DNA of 64,000 bases from Symbiotaphrina buchneri. Taxonomy: Eukaryota > Ascomycota > Symbiotaphrinales > Symbiotaphrinaceae. The translations under genes and the position numbers were made by a program. Of the stretch, positions 34,001 through 46,737 are shown in pieces. Each line of letters starts with the position of its first letter. Within the stretch, counting starts at the first letter, position 1. The DNA is taken from contig BCIG01000025.1 in the NCBI GenBank assembly GCA_001599915.1, forward strand, positions 442,451-506,450, read 5' to 3'. A model generated the notes under the pieces. That model was not told where the DNA came from and made no database searches. It worked only from the letters and a program-made list of their open reading frames with translations.

Positions 34001-36781
34001 ATGGCGACCAAAGCCAAACCAAAGACCACGTTCGAGCCGCGCAATGTCATTAGGCCCATCTACACCGGGGGTAGTGTCTCACTTGATCGAGATGGCCGCA
34101 TTCTGGCGACATGCTTGGGAGAAGATGCTTTGCTCACCGACCTTGCGACTGGCCGGCAGCTGGCCACCTTCTCCGGTGATGGGGAGATTGTCACCACACT
34201 CGCTCTGACTCCCGATGCATCGCACCTCATCGTTTGTTCGCGATCCTTCTCTATGCGCATATATGCGCTTCACCCGTCGATAGACGACATATACTCGGTA
34301 GAACCTGAGCTTATTCGGACCTTGAAGGCCCATACCGCTCCGGTCGTCACGACGGCGGTGGACTCTACAGGTACACTTCTAGCCACAGGAGGAGCCGATG
34401 GCTTGGTGAAAGTATGGGATATAAAGGGTGGCTATATCACCCACACATTTCGTGGCCATAGTGGGATCATATCGTCGCTACGCTTCTTCGAGACCGCAGC
34501 CGCTCAAGGGAGCGAGGCTGTTCTTCCATCGAAGAACAAGGAAAAGACTAAGAGGACGAGCAAGCACGAGAGTGATGATCAAATGGATGTTGATAACCTT
34601 GCGACCGATCCTTCTACAAGAGGTTTCCGCCTTGCCTCTGGTGCAGAGGATGGCAAAATAAGGATTTGGGATCTATATAAGCGCGTGTGCTTGTCCGTTT
34701 TGGATTCTCACGTTTCTGTGGTTCGAGCGCTGGACTTTTCGCACCAGGAGAATGCCTTGATGTCCGCTAGCAGAGACAAGACCATGATATTGTGGGATGC
34801 GCGAAGCTGGAAGGTCCGCAAAATTATTCCGGTTCTGGAGACGGTAGAGAGCGCAGGCTTTTTTCGAGGAGGGATAGCATGCTATACCGGCGGAGAAAAT
34901 GGAGTGATCCGCCTATGGGAAGCAGACACAGGGAGAGAAATAACTAAAGAGCAGCAACCTAGACCGGAAAGCGAAGGTATCGTCGATCTTATATATCAGC
35001 CAGATCTGCCCTACCTGCTATCCGTCCGCGTCGATCAGACCTTGGATTTCTATTCGTTGGAGGCGGTCCGAGACATCTCCTCCGAGTCGACACTTGGACC
35101 TCTACCCGTCCTCCGCCGCATAACTGGTACATATGATGAGGTAATAGATCTAGCTTATGTCCATGACAACTCGCTGCTCGCTCTCGCGACGAACACGGAA
35201 GATATCCGGATTATCTCGCTTTCTCAAGCGGCTACCCCGGACCGTGCGACGGACGATCCCAGTTCTTCTGTCCTGAATGCCAAGTACTTTGGTGCTGATG
35301 TGGCATTGTTGACTGGGCATGAGGATATCATCATATGCTTGGACGTGGATTGGTCGGGTCATTGGTTAGCAACGGGTGCGAAAGACAACACAGCAAAACT
35401 TTGGAAGCTGGATCCGGATGGAAATTCGTTCATCTGCTATGCCACGTTCAGTGGCCATGCTGAATCATTAGGAGCGATCGCGCTGCCGTCGAAACCCCCG
35501 CCGAAGGACTCGGCGGCTTACAACAAGCCTCTCGAACACCCTCCTCCTTTTCTGATCACTGGTTCACAAGATAGGACGGTAAAACGCTGGGACGTTTCCA
35601 AAACCCAATCGAAGAACACAAGAGCTCTTTACACAAGAAAGGCACACGACAAGGATATCAATGCCATCGACATCAATCACAACAACACTCTTTTCGCCTC
35701 GGCATCCCAGGATCGCCTTGTCAAGATATGGTCTCTTGAAGAAGGTGAAGTCATCGGTGTTCTTCGAGGACACCGACGAGGTGTATGGTCTGTCAAGTTT
35801 GCGCCGAAGGACACCCCAACGGTAACCGGCGAGGGCGGTTCCGCCAACGCGAGTAAGGGACTGGTCTTGACAGGAAGCGGGGACAAGACGGTCAAGATCT
35901 GGAGTCTGTCAGACTACAGCTGCTTGCGGACCATGGAAGGCCACACAAACAGTGTTTTGAAGGTCGTCTGGCTGGGTTTATCGGTTGGCGAGAGCAATGA
36001 GAAACGGGGGTTGCAGGTCGCCAGTGCTGGTGGTGACGGGCTGGTCAAGGTTTGGGACGTCAACACGGGGGAGCTTGAATGCACGCTGGACAACCATGAA
36101 GACCGTGTCTGGGCGCTTGTGGTGCACCCGAAGACCAACACTCTCGTTTCTGGCGGAGGTGACAGCATCATTACGTTCTGGGAAGACACCACGTCGGCCA
36201 CCGTAGCCGCTACAGTGGCGGCCTCCACTGCCCGGGTAGAGCAGGAGCAGCAACTGCAGAACTACATCCGTTCCGGGTCCTACAGGTCTGCCATCACGCT
36301 GGCCTTGCAGCTCAACCATCCTGCAAGGTTGCTGTCACTCTTCACTTCAGTGGTCAGCAAGCGTCCGCCCGAAGCTGGCAGCCTCTCGGGCGTCCTTGCC
36401 GTGGACGAGGTCTTGCGCACTTTGGGGGAAGAGCAGCTCTTCACCCTACTTCTACGACTGCGAGACTGGAACTCGAACGCGAGGACGGCTCCAGTGGCGC
36501 AGGCAATCTTGTGGACTCTGGTGAAATTGTACCCTGCCTCGCATTTCAGCAACCTCCGAGGGAGGTCCCGCGCGGGTGGGGTCAAGGGTGGCAGCGTGAA
36601 GGAAGTGCTGGACGCGCTGGCTGCCTACACTGATAGACACTACAAGCGGATGGAGGAGCTCGTTGATGAGAGCTATCTGCTCGAGTACACCCTCAGAGAG
36701 ATGGACGAGGTCGTTTTTGGCGATGGTGTCACCGTTGGACAACGAGAAGCACTAGGGGACGGGGATATGGTCATGGTTTAA
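34001..36781 (+). CDS. UTP13: U3 snoRNP WD40 protein Utp13
   Basis: An intronless gene for 926 residues. Utp13 (TBL3 in animals) belongs to the UtpB part of the small-subunit processome, which matures 18S rRNA in the nucleolus. Two tandem WD40 propellers fill residues 1-720; clear repeats are LLATGGADGLVKVWD, LMSASRDKTMILWD, WLATGAKDNTAKLWK, LITGSQDRTVKRWD, FASASQDRLVKIWS, VLTGSGDKTVKIWS and LVSGGGDSIITFWE. The helical Utp13 C-terminal domain (about 760-900) starts near QLQNYIRSGSYRSAI, followed by RDWNSNARTAPVAQ. Length and layout match the family. The start at MATKAKPKTTFEP fits the conserved N-terminal strand. Confidence 0.96.
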   Translation: MATKAKPKTTFEPRNVIRPIYTGGSVSLDRDGRILATCLGEDALLTDLATGRQLATFSGDGEIVTTLALTPDASHLIVCSRSFSMRIYALHPSIDDIYSVEPELIRTLKAHTAPVVTTAVDSTGTLLATGGADGLVKVWDIKGGYITHTFRGHSGIISSLRFFETAAAQGSEAVLPSKNKEKTKRTSKHESDDQMDVDNLATDPSTRGFRLASGAEDGKIRIWDLYKRVCLSVLDSHVSVVRALDFSHQENALMSASRDKTMILWDARSWKVRKIIPVLETVESAGFFRGGIACYTGGENGVIRLWEADTGREITKEQQPRPESEGIVDLIYQPDLPYLLSVRVDQTLDFYSLEAVRDISSESTLGPLPVLRRITGTYDEVIDLAYVHDNSLLALATNTEDIRIISLSQAATPDRATDDPSSSVLNAKYFGADVALLTGHEDIIICLDVDWSGHWLATGAKDNTAKLWKLDPDGNSFICYATFSGHAESLGAIALPSKPPPKDSAAYNKPLEHPPPFLITGSQDRTVKRWDVSKTQSKNTRALYTRKAHDKDINAIDINHNNTLFASASQDRLVKIWSLEEGEVIGVLRGHRRGVWSVKFAPKDTPTVTGEGGSANASKGLVLTGSGDKTVKIWSLSDYSCLRTMEGHTNSVLKVVWLGLSVGESNEKRGLQVASAGGDGLVKVWDVNTGELECTLDNHEDRVWALVVHPKTNTLVSGGGDSIITFWEDTTSATVAATVAASTARVEQEQQLQNYIRSGSYRSAITLALQLNHPARLLSLFTSVVSKRPPEAGSLSGVLAVDEVLRTLGEEQLFTLLLRLRDWNSNARTAPVAQAILWTLVKLYPASHFSNLRGRSRAGGVKGGSVKEVLDALAAYTDRHYKRMEELVDESYLLEYTLREMDEVVFGDGVTVGQREALGDGDMVMV

Positions 36782-36992
36782 TCGTTGCACTGCATGCATA
36801 TGACGGCGTCATGGGCGGATTTGTACAGCATTCTCCTGTGGGCTCTCCACTGCGAAGATTTAGATGGCGTCGGGAGAAAGTCATTATGGGACATAGTGTC
36901 AGCCATATATGAGAGCTCGTCAACGCGGACACTATCCGACAGCATCGCGCGATTGTTAGGAGTCTATGCTGATAGAGTATCTGTGAGCTATA

Positions 36993-39900
36993 TTATGACT
37001 TTATCTTTAGTATGCCATCTAGAGCTTCTTGCCAGCTATCCATAAGGCTGCCCACGAACGTCTCAATCCACGGTTCGCCCAGTAATTCTTCCAATGCCAT
37101 GCCCACTTTAGTTTGACTGTCACCGTCCCGCCCCAACACACCTTCTACCAGACCGCCGACAACGCCACCTGCAGAAAACCTGTTTTTGTGACGAATTGCT
37201 TTGGCCCTCAACGCGTCTTGAGCCGAGGCCACGGATGCCTCCAGCTCTTTTAAAGGTACTGATAAGTTGGCAGGAAGCTTCTTGACCTCTTTCTTTACAT
37301 ATTTCAGATATAAATTTGTCAACTTGAGGTGGTCAAGGGCCACAAATGACTCATGGAACATGACCCAGTCGAGACAGGGAGCCGAGTCGAGATTTAACAA
37401 CGCCATGTCGCCTTCCGGCCCAGTCGAAACTTGTGCACCTCTCAAAGTATCGGTAATAGATATGATCTTTGCTTCCAGAGACTCATCCACACTCGATGGG
37501 TTCTCAACAGCTTTCGAAATCAAGTCTGGTAAATAAGCCCAGCTTCGTTCCACAGGTGTCATGTCCTCGCCGTCTGAGACGCTTGAAGGTTCATATGTCG
37601 GCAGTTTATGTCGATCAGATACCGCCCCTTGTGTCGCATCAACTAGTTTCTGAAACAAACGATCGAGCTGCAGGTGCCTCCCGATCCAGTGCCGCTAAAC
37701 ACCGGGTTAGCATGCTTGTATATGGAGATAAGGGACGACCCGCAAGGAGGACGCGGGCAGGAATCCTACGTTCTGTCTTGGACCCACTCTCAGATACTCT
37801 TCAAAGCGAGGCCGGCCCGTTGCTTCAAGATTGATCACAACGTCGAAATCTCGATTGTCTGAGAGTGTATCCAGGATATCCTCTGCAGTACTGTCAATCG
37901 TACTCTAATCGAAAGTCACAAGGCAGAGAAGCTGGTAATACATACGAGGCATGTCAGGTAGATCGTCATGCACCTGGTTACCGACGCTCGTTAATCGAGC
38001 AACACGTCGTCTTTCTAGGAGCCACATCCACTTGCAGATACTCGTCTGCACACGCTGTTGGAATTGGTAAAAGCCTTCGATCTGACTGTAACTGCCGTGC
38101 TCAAGTGCAAGTTTCTTGAGGCGGGGTAGCTGCGAATCGGATCTGTCATACACCTGCAGAAGCCGCTCAAATCCAGCAAATGGTTCTGTATCTGACTTCT
38201 CCATATTATCCGGTGACAGGGTGATTTTCTGAGGATGGATGCTTGCTAATCTCGAGAACAAGTAATGGGCCAAAGTGTCGTTTTGAATTTGCTTAATCGC
38301 CAGCCGTGGATAGGTTATCATTGCCCGTGAGCCGGCACCCAAAAGCAGGTAGCACCGAACCAGAAGTAACAACCCCTGGTAGTTGTGCTTCGAGTCCGAA
38401 ACAAGGAATTCCAGTAGCAGGGTTGCTTGAAGTAGCATTAGCCTGGTCTTAGCGGATGATAGTACATCGCCGTCGAGCCTGATCAGACGGATCAAGGCCA
38501 TGACGGCTAAAATGCATGCATCGTCCCCGGGACGGTTGTCGGTAACAACCAAGTCCCGACCTAACGGTAAGGAGGATAGGTAGGTTTTGACGCAGTCAAC
38601 GGCAAAGTCTTCCAGAGCGGGTTCCGAGACATGATCCGGGATAGAGAAGTCGAGTAGATATCGGAATTTCAACGCGTTGATCTTCGCCGTGAGGAAGTCG
38701 ATCTGGGCCTGTATGAGGTCAGACAGCTGCTCCGAAACACGGGATGTTACGATCTAATTTACGTTTTTCGACATATCCTCCTGCGGCAAAAGCGAAGTCC
38801 GTTCCCGTATGTGAGACTTGAAAGCGGCTTGGGAGTCATGGGAGAGTTTCTCCACGAAGGGTTTGAGGTCGTCGAAACATGCGAGTGTCCTCGAATTTGT
38901 GTCAAAGTAGTTCTTGCAAGACGACAAGAACTCTTCTGAACGCGGTGAAGCAATGGAGGATAGGAGGACTAGGCCCAGTTGAGTATTGCGAGACTTCTCC
39001 ACCACCGACTGATAACGAGCTATGACTTTTTCAAGCGCATCAGGATCACTCCAGGGCAGTCAGTATCGAGAGTGAGTGTACTAATGTAGGTTCTTTGAAA
39101 GACACGGTGATAAGATCACGCACCCCGTAGTAAGACCGTGCAGGGCCCTTGCCAGGCCTTGCCAGACCCTCCAGTCATCGCCACTCATGTTTGAAGCAGA
39201 CCCATCCCCTTTGCCTTTCTCAGCAGCCTCGGGATATGCACTATCGATCAAGGATTGGCAGAAGTCGTATTCTTCCTGCCAGGAAGCTTCCTCTTCCAAG
39301 AGGTCCAGCTTTTGCCGGACGAGATTCCAGTCACCCTTCGCCACCTTTGAGTGAATCCCTAGAGTCTCGCTCTTGAGGAGATCTAACGACTCTTTTGTCC
39401 TCCCTTGCCGGCGGTAGATGGCCAAAAGCAATTGCAATTCCTCCGAGGTCTGGACCGCTCGAGGTGGGCTAACGCCATCTTTCTTCAACGAATGTCAGCT
39501 AATAGTCCACTACAGCCTGCAGCAACTCACTAACAGGGTCTGATGGCACTTCTGAAGCAGCTTTCGATATCATCCGGTAGGCTAGCATGCCGAATAACTT
39601 CCGGTCGGAGTCCGAAGTATCATGGGAGACATTGAGCAGGTGGCAGCAAAGGACAGCCCAGAAATAGTAGGCTCGATTCTTTGGGAAAGCTTTCTGCAAT
39701 GTCATGGCAGCTTTCTGTGCATCCTTCCAGTTGCTCGTCTGGAAGGATGTGAAGAACCACTCTTTCGGGAGCTCTTCATCCTTGGGCCGGGCTCTGACAG
39801 CCCTTTCCCACATACCCGAGACATCTTGCTGATTTATATCTGCTGCCTCTTGCACCAGGGTTAATACATTGACATCTGTTATAACCGGTTCCCTTGATCC

Positions 39901-40167
39901 CAAGGACTTAATCTCGGCAGTCGCTTCCGCCTTTGTCGCCGCGGATGGACCATGTGCAAGAATGCACGCGCGAAGGGCCTATGTGGATGAAGGTTGATCA
40001 GTGCCATCAGACGCGATGCAGTCCGGCCAAAGGGCGCATACGAGCAGATATTCTCCCTTTTCACCCCTTTTGATGCGTTTCTGGCATAGCTGCAGGGCTT
40101 GTTTCAAGTTGTCATGTTCAATTGCATCCCAGATCTGCTTGTCCCGCCGATCCAGGATGGAGGACAT
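36993..40167 (-). CDS. NAA25: NatB auxiliary subunit Naa25/Mdm20
   Basis: Seven exons (40167-40042, 39978-39535, 39482-39124, 39048-38763, 38708-37946, 37882-37770, 37694-36993) give 930 residues. Naa25 is the ribosome-binding, TPR-like subunit of the NatB N-terminal acetyltransferase, which acetylates Met-Asp/Glu/Asn starts. The N-terminal repeat IWDAIEHDNLKQALQLCQK is typical. Helical repeats continue (RPKDEELPKEWFFTSF, AYYFWAVLCCHLL, EELQLLLAIYRRQGRTKES), and the conserved end includes PRFEEYLRVGPRQ and RHWIGRHLQLDRLF. The sixth exon acceptor CTGCAG skips an in-frame stop. The third intron ends in the less common GAG. The total frame is continuous. Most introns have CTGAC-type branch sites. 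Confidence 0.92.
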
Positions 40168-40870
40168 TATTAGTTCACTCCTCGAACTGTGCAGCTCGGA
40201 GGGGCGATCTAATGTCGGTAGTTGTACCTACCGATGTCGCTTCTTTAACTGGCTGACAGGGCAAAGGATTTAGAGTTCGGGAACTACCTTACCTTACGGT
40301 GCACGAGCCAGACCAACAACAGAAACCACGCAAATAACATCATAATTTTTCAAGCATTTCCAGAGATACGAAAGAGTATTATTCTGAGCTGTGCAATTTA
40401 TTCTCCAAGCATTAAGCTTGTTAGGCTGCCGCACGGCCTTCAACACTTTAGAGCTCTCTCTAGTTTTCCGTACAACCAGCCATGCCTTGCATTCTGTCCA
40501 GGCTTTCCATGGCATTTGCCAGTTACCTATAATGCAGCCGCTGATCACTATGCCCCATTGGAAACGTCCTTGATGATGCAGATACCGACACGCTTCAAGA
40601 TGACAAGAAGGGAAGCTCATCTACATATGAGCCCGTATAATCGCCAGAGTCCATCGCGCTTTTCCTTAGTTCCAAGCCCAGCAACGACATATGCTTCTGG
40701 CAGCAAAGTGTTCTTCGACAACCACCATGTGCCATTTTAAGACGTTAATGCCGCCATAATGCTCAACGAGGGCACTGCTTCGGGGTTGCCTTATTTCAGA
40801 CTCCACTTTATCCGCCGTTGAGGCCATGTCATATCGCTGGCAAACCCCCAGTTCTTTCATTACCACTCGA
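40168..40870. other. Intergenic NAA25 to COX23
   Basis: Holds the NAA25 promoter, with TACCTTACCTTAC at 40285-40297, and the COX23 3' region. No gene is supported. Confidence 0.55.
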
Positions 40871-41388
40871 TCAAAGTAGCTTCCCTTCTTTCCGTCTTGC
40901 TTCTCTTCGCTCCGCGATCTTCGAAAAAGATGATCAGTCAATCATGCTCTTTCGCATAGGAGCGCTAGACGACGGATCAACAGGAGCTTGTCATACCCAT
41001 TGTTTCTTGCAATCTCGATACGCTCTATGGGACATTAGTTCAGTATGTCCTTCGGAATAACAGGCAGGATCTCGAGCGTATAAATCGGGCGCAAAAGCTG
41101 TCCGCCCTCAAAAAGCTGCGAGATACCCGATCGGCAGATGGGACTTACTGAAAATAATCAGTGCACATATCCCTATCACCTCCGTTGCGGTGCAAGCATC
41201 TTAGACTTCTCGAAGCAGCTTCCTGGCATGGGTCAAAGTACTCGCTGTTCTGCTTGCTGAGCGGAGGTCAGCCACCCGGCGAAGGCTCGCGGAGAGTGGA
41301 GGCGGCAGACGAGAAATGACGGCATAACATACTTGAGAAACTTGTCCTTGGACCGGGACCAAGCGGTCTGTTCTTCTTCATTCGCCAT
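40871..41388 (-). CDS. COX23: Mitochondrial CX9C protein Cox23
   Basis: Four small exons (41388-41333, 41244-41149, 41024-40997, 40918-40871) encode 75 residues, too split to show as a long open frame. Cox23 is a twin-CX9C protein of the intermembrane space, imported by the Mia40 relay and needed for cytochrome c oxidase assembly. The spliced protein reads [18 protein letters not shown], then a Cys in DRDMC and a final AYRDCKKQW, giving C-x9-C twice, and ends in a basic helix [15 protein letters not shown]. All frames join exactly and each intron has GT-AG ends (88, 124 and 78 nt), with branch-like CTGAC words. A further short upstream exon is possible, but the Met at 41388 gives a normal N-terminus. 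Confidence 0.88.
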
Positions 41389-42842
41389 TTGTAGGTGCGC
41401 ACAAATGTTGGTGCTGGACGGGCCCGCACCTCCTGGCAATCCGTCACTCACGCGTGGGCACGGGATATTATTCGCATTAGTTATTTCGCTGTCGAGCCAG
41501 TATGGGGGTTGTCTCCAATTGTACGGAGCGGGGGAAAAACAATGTTCCGGGGTGAATTGTGATGCCTCCCAAGCGCGGGCGGTCATCCTAGTCGGAAACG
41601 TTTCAAATTCACAATCGATTTTTGTTGCTCTATGCAGCGTGCCGCGTACAGTTTCTTGTTGGTTCTGATTTACTGGACTCGAGCCATTTCAGCCGCTTAT
41701 ACAATATTTTTGTTTAATAGAATAGCATTTGGGGTTTAAATAGAATAAGGTAGCATTTGGGATTTCACGGAAACCCAGCAATCCTAGTCAGTTTTGTCTT
41801 TCACTTACTTTAATGCCGGATGACTGTGTTGGAAACTGTCCGCCGGGTCTCCGATCTCTCAGGAATATATTATCAATTTGCAGAGTATCAGCTGGGAATC
41901 CTTAAGGATCGAGTCTGAGAGGCCCTTCGACAGTTGCGTGAGAGGCGAAAGGGAAATAAAAAGACAGACAGCAAAGCATTGAAACATCTCATCAAAGACA
42001 AGAAATTTCCTTGTTAGGACAAGAGAGGAGATGGTCGATGAGGCCAACGTTGTTGATGGACATCACAAGCCAGAGCAGGCAGAGGGTCGAGCGGCAAAGA
42101 GAGTAAGAGTCCTTTGAACCGCCATATCAGATATGGAGTCGTCAATATTAGGAGAGAAAGAAGGTGAAACGGTACAACCATTGGCCGTTTGTTGCCGAAA
42201 CCTTGCTTCATTTCGTGAATAGGTGAGCTGTGACACCAAAGCAGCCAGAGTGCTGTGGCACCAGCAAGTAGGGTAGTGTTTGCTCATCCTTGCCATCAGG
42301 CTAGCCATTGTTATACGTGAGGGGTGAATCTGCAAACTGCATTTGTGTTGCGCAGCACCTGGGATATAATAGCAAAGTAGGTTCCGAATGATATCTTGAA
42401 CGGGGACAGGAGTGAAACACAGATATGCCCTACCTTCTGTTGGCCAATAATGACTGGTGTGGCCTGTGTATTCGTAGGTGTGATGGATGATGGATCATAG
42501 GGCAGGATAAAGAAGAACACGCTAAGCTTCGTTTGAACCATGCAACCTTGAAAGCTTGTGCTCTACCAATGAGAACGGCGTGCTCAGGACCAACACTCAC
42601 TCTCACCTTATCCGTACCCTGAACGTCGCCTCGCCTTGTATCAGCTGGAACCTCATATCTCAGATTCAGCCGGGTCTGAACAATCAATCAACAGGCACCT
42701 TCTCGTCTTCATCATTCAGAGACGTGACTGCCGTCGTCACTTCGATCGTGGTCAAAGTCATCGACATCCCCCCCGGGGATCAGCCTCTCCGGAGGCTAAT
42801 CACTGCCGAGCAGGCTTGGATTTGGCCTGGGGGTCGCCCGAT
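41389..42842. other. Long divergent intergenic COX23 / RING gene
   Basis: About 1.45 kb. At 42515-42585 (minus) is a 71-nt tRNA-like sequence that fails in the T stem (see rejected items). A minus-strand frame at about 42014-42290 has two hydrophobic stretches but no recognisable family or start. The remainder looks like promoter and leader. Confidence 0.45.
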
Positions 42843-45800
42843 ATGAACATGGATCCTTCACGGGCCAGGACCACCACAGCAGCAGCTGGACATCCGACTT
42901 CAAGAGATGCAGATGCCAGTGCCCACACTGAGAGCAGCGGCCCTATCTCACCAAGCCATCTAAACTCGACCCAAGCGCGTTCGAACCCACCACAACGCCA
43001 TCCGTCTGTCTCACTGACAGCTGCCCTATCTCGTGCGGCTCAAAACCACGCACAAGCAGCGCATCGATCCAGCCAAGGACCATCTACTTCTACGGTGCGT
43101 GTAGAGAGCGTTGCCAACAGACAGTCGACTTCGACAACCACCAACAAGGAGACACCACCGAAAGAAAGCAGAGTCAACCACCACCAAAACGCCGACCTCG
43201 CCGCTGTGAAGACGGTTGATGGTGACAAGCCACATATTCCAGTAGCGAAGGCGGACAAGGAGAAGAATAAACAATTGAAAATGGCCGAAGAAAAGGCAGA
43301 GAGGGCTCGAAAGACCCAGCAGGACGAGGTAGACCGTTCTTGCCCGTGAATCATTTCCCTGATGCTTGTCTAACACATCTTGGCATTTAGGCGTTGCAGA
43401 ACCTCAAATCCGATCTTGATAATCTTCGAACAATGGCGACATGCCGCGTCTGCGTCAGACTGTTGTACGAGCCCTACACGCTGGCCTGTGGACACACATT
43501 TTGCTATAGCGTACGTTTACACAATACACCTACTCTTCAAGCTCCTAACGGCTTCTAGTGCCTTTGTCAATGGTTCGTCAACAATAAGAAGAATAAGACC
43601 TGCCCGGACTGCCGTGCGCGAGTGATGCAACAGCCGGCTCCGGCTTATTTGGTGAGTTTATGTTGGATCTCATCAGCCTTTCTTTGCGACTGACATGCTT
43701 CTACGAAGATCCGTGAGATGACCGAGATCTTCATCAACCGAGCTGAAAATCTGCCGTCAGGAGAGACGGCTGCTCAGCACCGGAAGTGGCAGAAGGAAGA
43801 ATCTGAGATGGTTGAGCGCGATCGTTCAAGTACCGATGTGGCTGTTGGTGGCCTGTTCAAGGGCTGTTTCAGGTCAACAAGACCCGGGCTGGATCTGAGG
43901 GCCATAAGAGATGAAGGGATGGCGTCGTCCGGTGCCCGAGGTGCGCCTGGGAGCTTGAAGAAGGCTTCTGCCCTGGATGCGCGTTGCGTTTCGACGACGA
44001 TGGCAGGGTGGCATTTGGCGGGTTTAGTGACATGGACGAGAGCTCGGACCGGGAATTTTCTAGTGAAGAGTTGGATGAAGAAATCGACATGGAAGATGCC
44101 GATGCGATACTTGGCTTTGACACATATGATGACTACACAGGATATTCGGATGATGGATCAACGCAGTATCAGGGCTCTGAATACGACTTTGCAAGCGCGA
44201 ATTATGCCATACAGAGAGCCTTGGCAAGGGGACATATAGGGCCACCTCCACGGCGACTCGCAGCACATAGTGCAGCCCACAGCTGGAGAAGGAGTAGGAG
44301 CTATAGCGCGAGCATTGTTTCTGATATGCAAACTTCCGAAGATGGAGAGATGGAGACTCTTGAAGAAGAAAGCGAAGAAGAAAGCGAAGAGGCCAGCTCG
44401 TTGAACAGTTTTATCGTCGATGATCAGCCGGATGAACAGAGAACGAGAAACCGAGCAAGTGCAACGCGGCTTGGAGCCGGCCGAGAGAGAGGCTTACGAC
44501 GTGTCGTTACCGACTCTACGAGCGGGGAATCACAACACCAAATTGACGATGAATTTGACGAAGGGGGTGATGTATCGAATGGTAGACGGCGTAGACCTCC
44601 AGCAAGGACGCAGTCAGCTAGGAGGCTTGTGAATAGGAGGCCTGTGGCTCCTTCCGTATCGACTGAAGAAGATTATGAAGGTCGCGACGTCGAAGAGGAC
44701 ACTGAAGCTCTTTTAAGAGACGGATGGGCTCAGCTGGGCCGTGGCCCCGATGATGAGTTGCGGGGAGACGACGATGACGATACAAACACCACGGTTGGGT
44801 GGCCTCCGAGTAGTATGGTCCTGGATAGGGAAAGGCTAGGCGACTCAATAACACCAACCGTTGAAAGACTACGAGCACGTGTGCGGCCCGCTTCGCGTAC
44901 GGCGACTCGCCCACTGGCCGATGGCTCCAGGGGACTACGGCGACGGAGTTCGGTCATCTCTATCGCCTCGACTGCGAACTATGAGAACGGCGAAGCTGAG
45001 GACGAAGATTCGGATGACGGCTCCGTGAGCATGGACCCTGACGGCGATGTAGAAATGGAAGGCTCGCCAGACAATCAGCTACATACACGCCATATTGGAC
45101 TTCCGCCGAACCTGTCAGGCTTAACTGATACTCGCCGCGCTATTGCCCCTAGAGGGACGTCGGCAGCAGATGCCATCGACGCTGAGAGTGACTCAACCTC
45201 TGACGCATCAGTAAGAGCACCGAGGAGACGGCGCCCGACCCGGCGACGGCAAACTGAGTATGACCCAAGAATTAGTCTCATGTTTGCGCAGCATCAGGAA
45301 GAGCTAAGGGGGGCAGTGAGTAATTTTACCGACGCATCCTCTCTGGACCAGCTAGAGACTTTCCGTACGACGACTCCGACGATAACTCGACCGAGGACTG
45401 CCAATCGGCGACGCTCTTCACAGCAGCTGGCAAGTCTAGACTCAGTCATCATGCCATCCGCCCAGAATCCTGTGCAGTCATTGTCTCCATCGACTACCGG
45501 CTCAAGGTACCCCCGTGCTGGCTTTTCTGCGTCTGGGGCGGGTCTTATGTCTGGCCTACAATCAGCCTCTAGTTTCCCAGGGCATTCAAGTGGCATTCGT
45601 GCACAGTCGGGCTTTCCAGATCCAGTTACCAATCCTGACGCAAGTCTTCGACCATTGGACGTACCGGTAGCTGGAAACTCCTCGCAAAATCAACCAGGAG
45701 GATCAAATGATTTCGGCCTCCATGCTTTCCCAACTGCATCTCACTCTAATTATTTGGGTCTGGACCGGCCAGCTAGTAGAGCGGCTTCGTTGTCTGCTTC

Positions 45801-46737
45801 CGCTGGTTCTGTCCGGTGGAATCCTGCTAGTCGAGATGTTGGTCTATCCTCATTACCTCATCCCTGGATTGCTCAAACACCTGGGTTGAACTTTGCCGCC
45901 CGTCAGCTACGCAACCCCTGGGCGCGCTTCGTCAGCCCGAGGCGGTCCACGCGGACGCTAAGAGAACAATCATCAACAGCCACCCTGCGGCCCAGCAACT
46001 CTCGTCGAACCTTACGCGAACAACCTTCTCAAGCCAGTGTTAGGAGTGGCGGCATACCATCGCAGTCAGTGAGAGTTCAACCGTCTAGGACGACGCTGAG
46101 GCATGCGCCGTCTCATAATCGTATACGTTCTCAGGGGTCCATCAACTCCATGCGGTCAGTATCAGCGACCCCGACGCCTCAGGCTCAGATCTCTCAAGGG
46201 GCGGTTCCTGGTACGCCAACACATCGGCCACCCCCTAATGGAGCCCGTAGACTGTCCGACGAGGAAGCCCGACGCCGTGGCAGCGAAGTTGTGCGGCGGC
46301 GCCAGGAGGAGCTTGGCGTAGGCCATGGTCCCAACAATCCATTCTCTCGTCAGCTCTCCGGGCAAGGGGGTAGAGGTGACAGTGCTGCTCCTTCAGTTGA
46401 TGGACAACGGCCCCATGCCGAGATGGGAGGACATACTTCGTTGTCTACCACCCAACGCAGTACATCCGCCCCAATCAGCACAGGCCTGGCAGCATCCTTG
46501 CACACAACTATCGCGGAAGAACGTCGCGAGGCGACTCTAGGACGGAGAGGCAGCCATCGGAATATCAATGCGGCCAGCGGAGCGGCGGCAGCCTCTGCTG
46601 CCACTGGCGGCTCTTCATCTGGACTCTCTGCGGGGGTCAGACGTACCAGAGCTGGTCCCGGGGTGGGCACTTCAATCTACGGATACCATGTTGACAACCT
46701 GCGCATGAGCTTAACGAACCCTGTGGCCAATACTTAA
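42843..46737 (+). CDS. RING-finger protein, Psh1-like E3 ligase
   Basis: Exons 42843-43328, 43391-43510, 43559-43651 and 43709-46737 give about 1242 residues. A RING finger at about 180-226 (CRVC, then LACGHTFCYSCLCQWF and CPDC) follows a Lys/Glu-rich helix. After it come REMTEIFINRAENLPSGET and a second Cys4 zinc unit, RCPRCAWELEEGFCPGC, an arrangement like the ubiquitin ligase Psh1 that acts on the centromeric histone H3 variant. The long rest is acidic, then Arg/Ser-rich and disordered. One base seems missing at the G3 run 43916-43918: the frame before reads AIRDEG and the frame after DGVVRCPRC. A 44-nt intron with donor GTCAAC could also bridge this, but would remove residues that look conserved. 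Whether it is a true Psh1 orthologue is uncertain. Confidence 0.78.

Noticed and set aside
42014-42290. Small membrane protein on the minus strand
   Set aside because: An open frame has two hydrophobic stretches, but no start codon, splice acceptor with support or known family could be assigned.
42515-42585. 71-nt tRNA-like sequence on the minus strand
   Set aside because: The acceptor stem (7 pairs, one G-U), D arm and a partial B box are present, but the anticodon stem has a mismatch with a six-base loop and no T stem forms. Deleting any GT-AG stretch does not repair it. It is probably a chance or decayed tRNA relic.
43872-43915. 44-nt intron explaining the RING gene frame change
   Set aside because: The donor GTCAAC is weak, no branch site is present, and it would delete AIRDE, which fits the conserved segment before the second zinc unit. 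A missing base is simpler.
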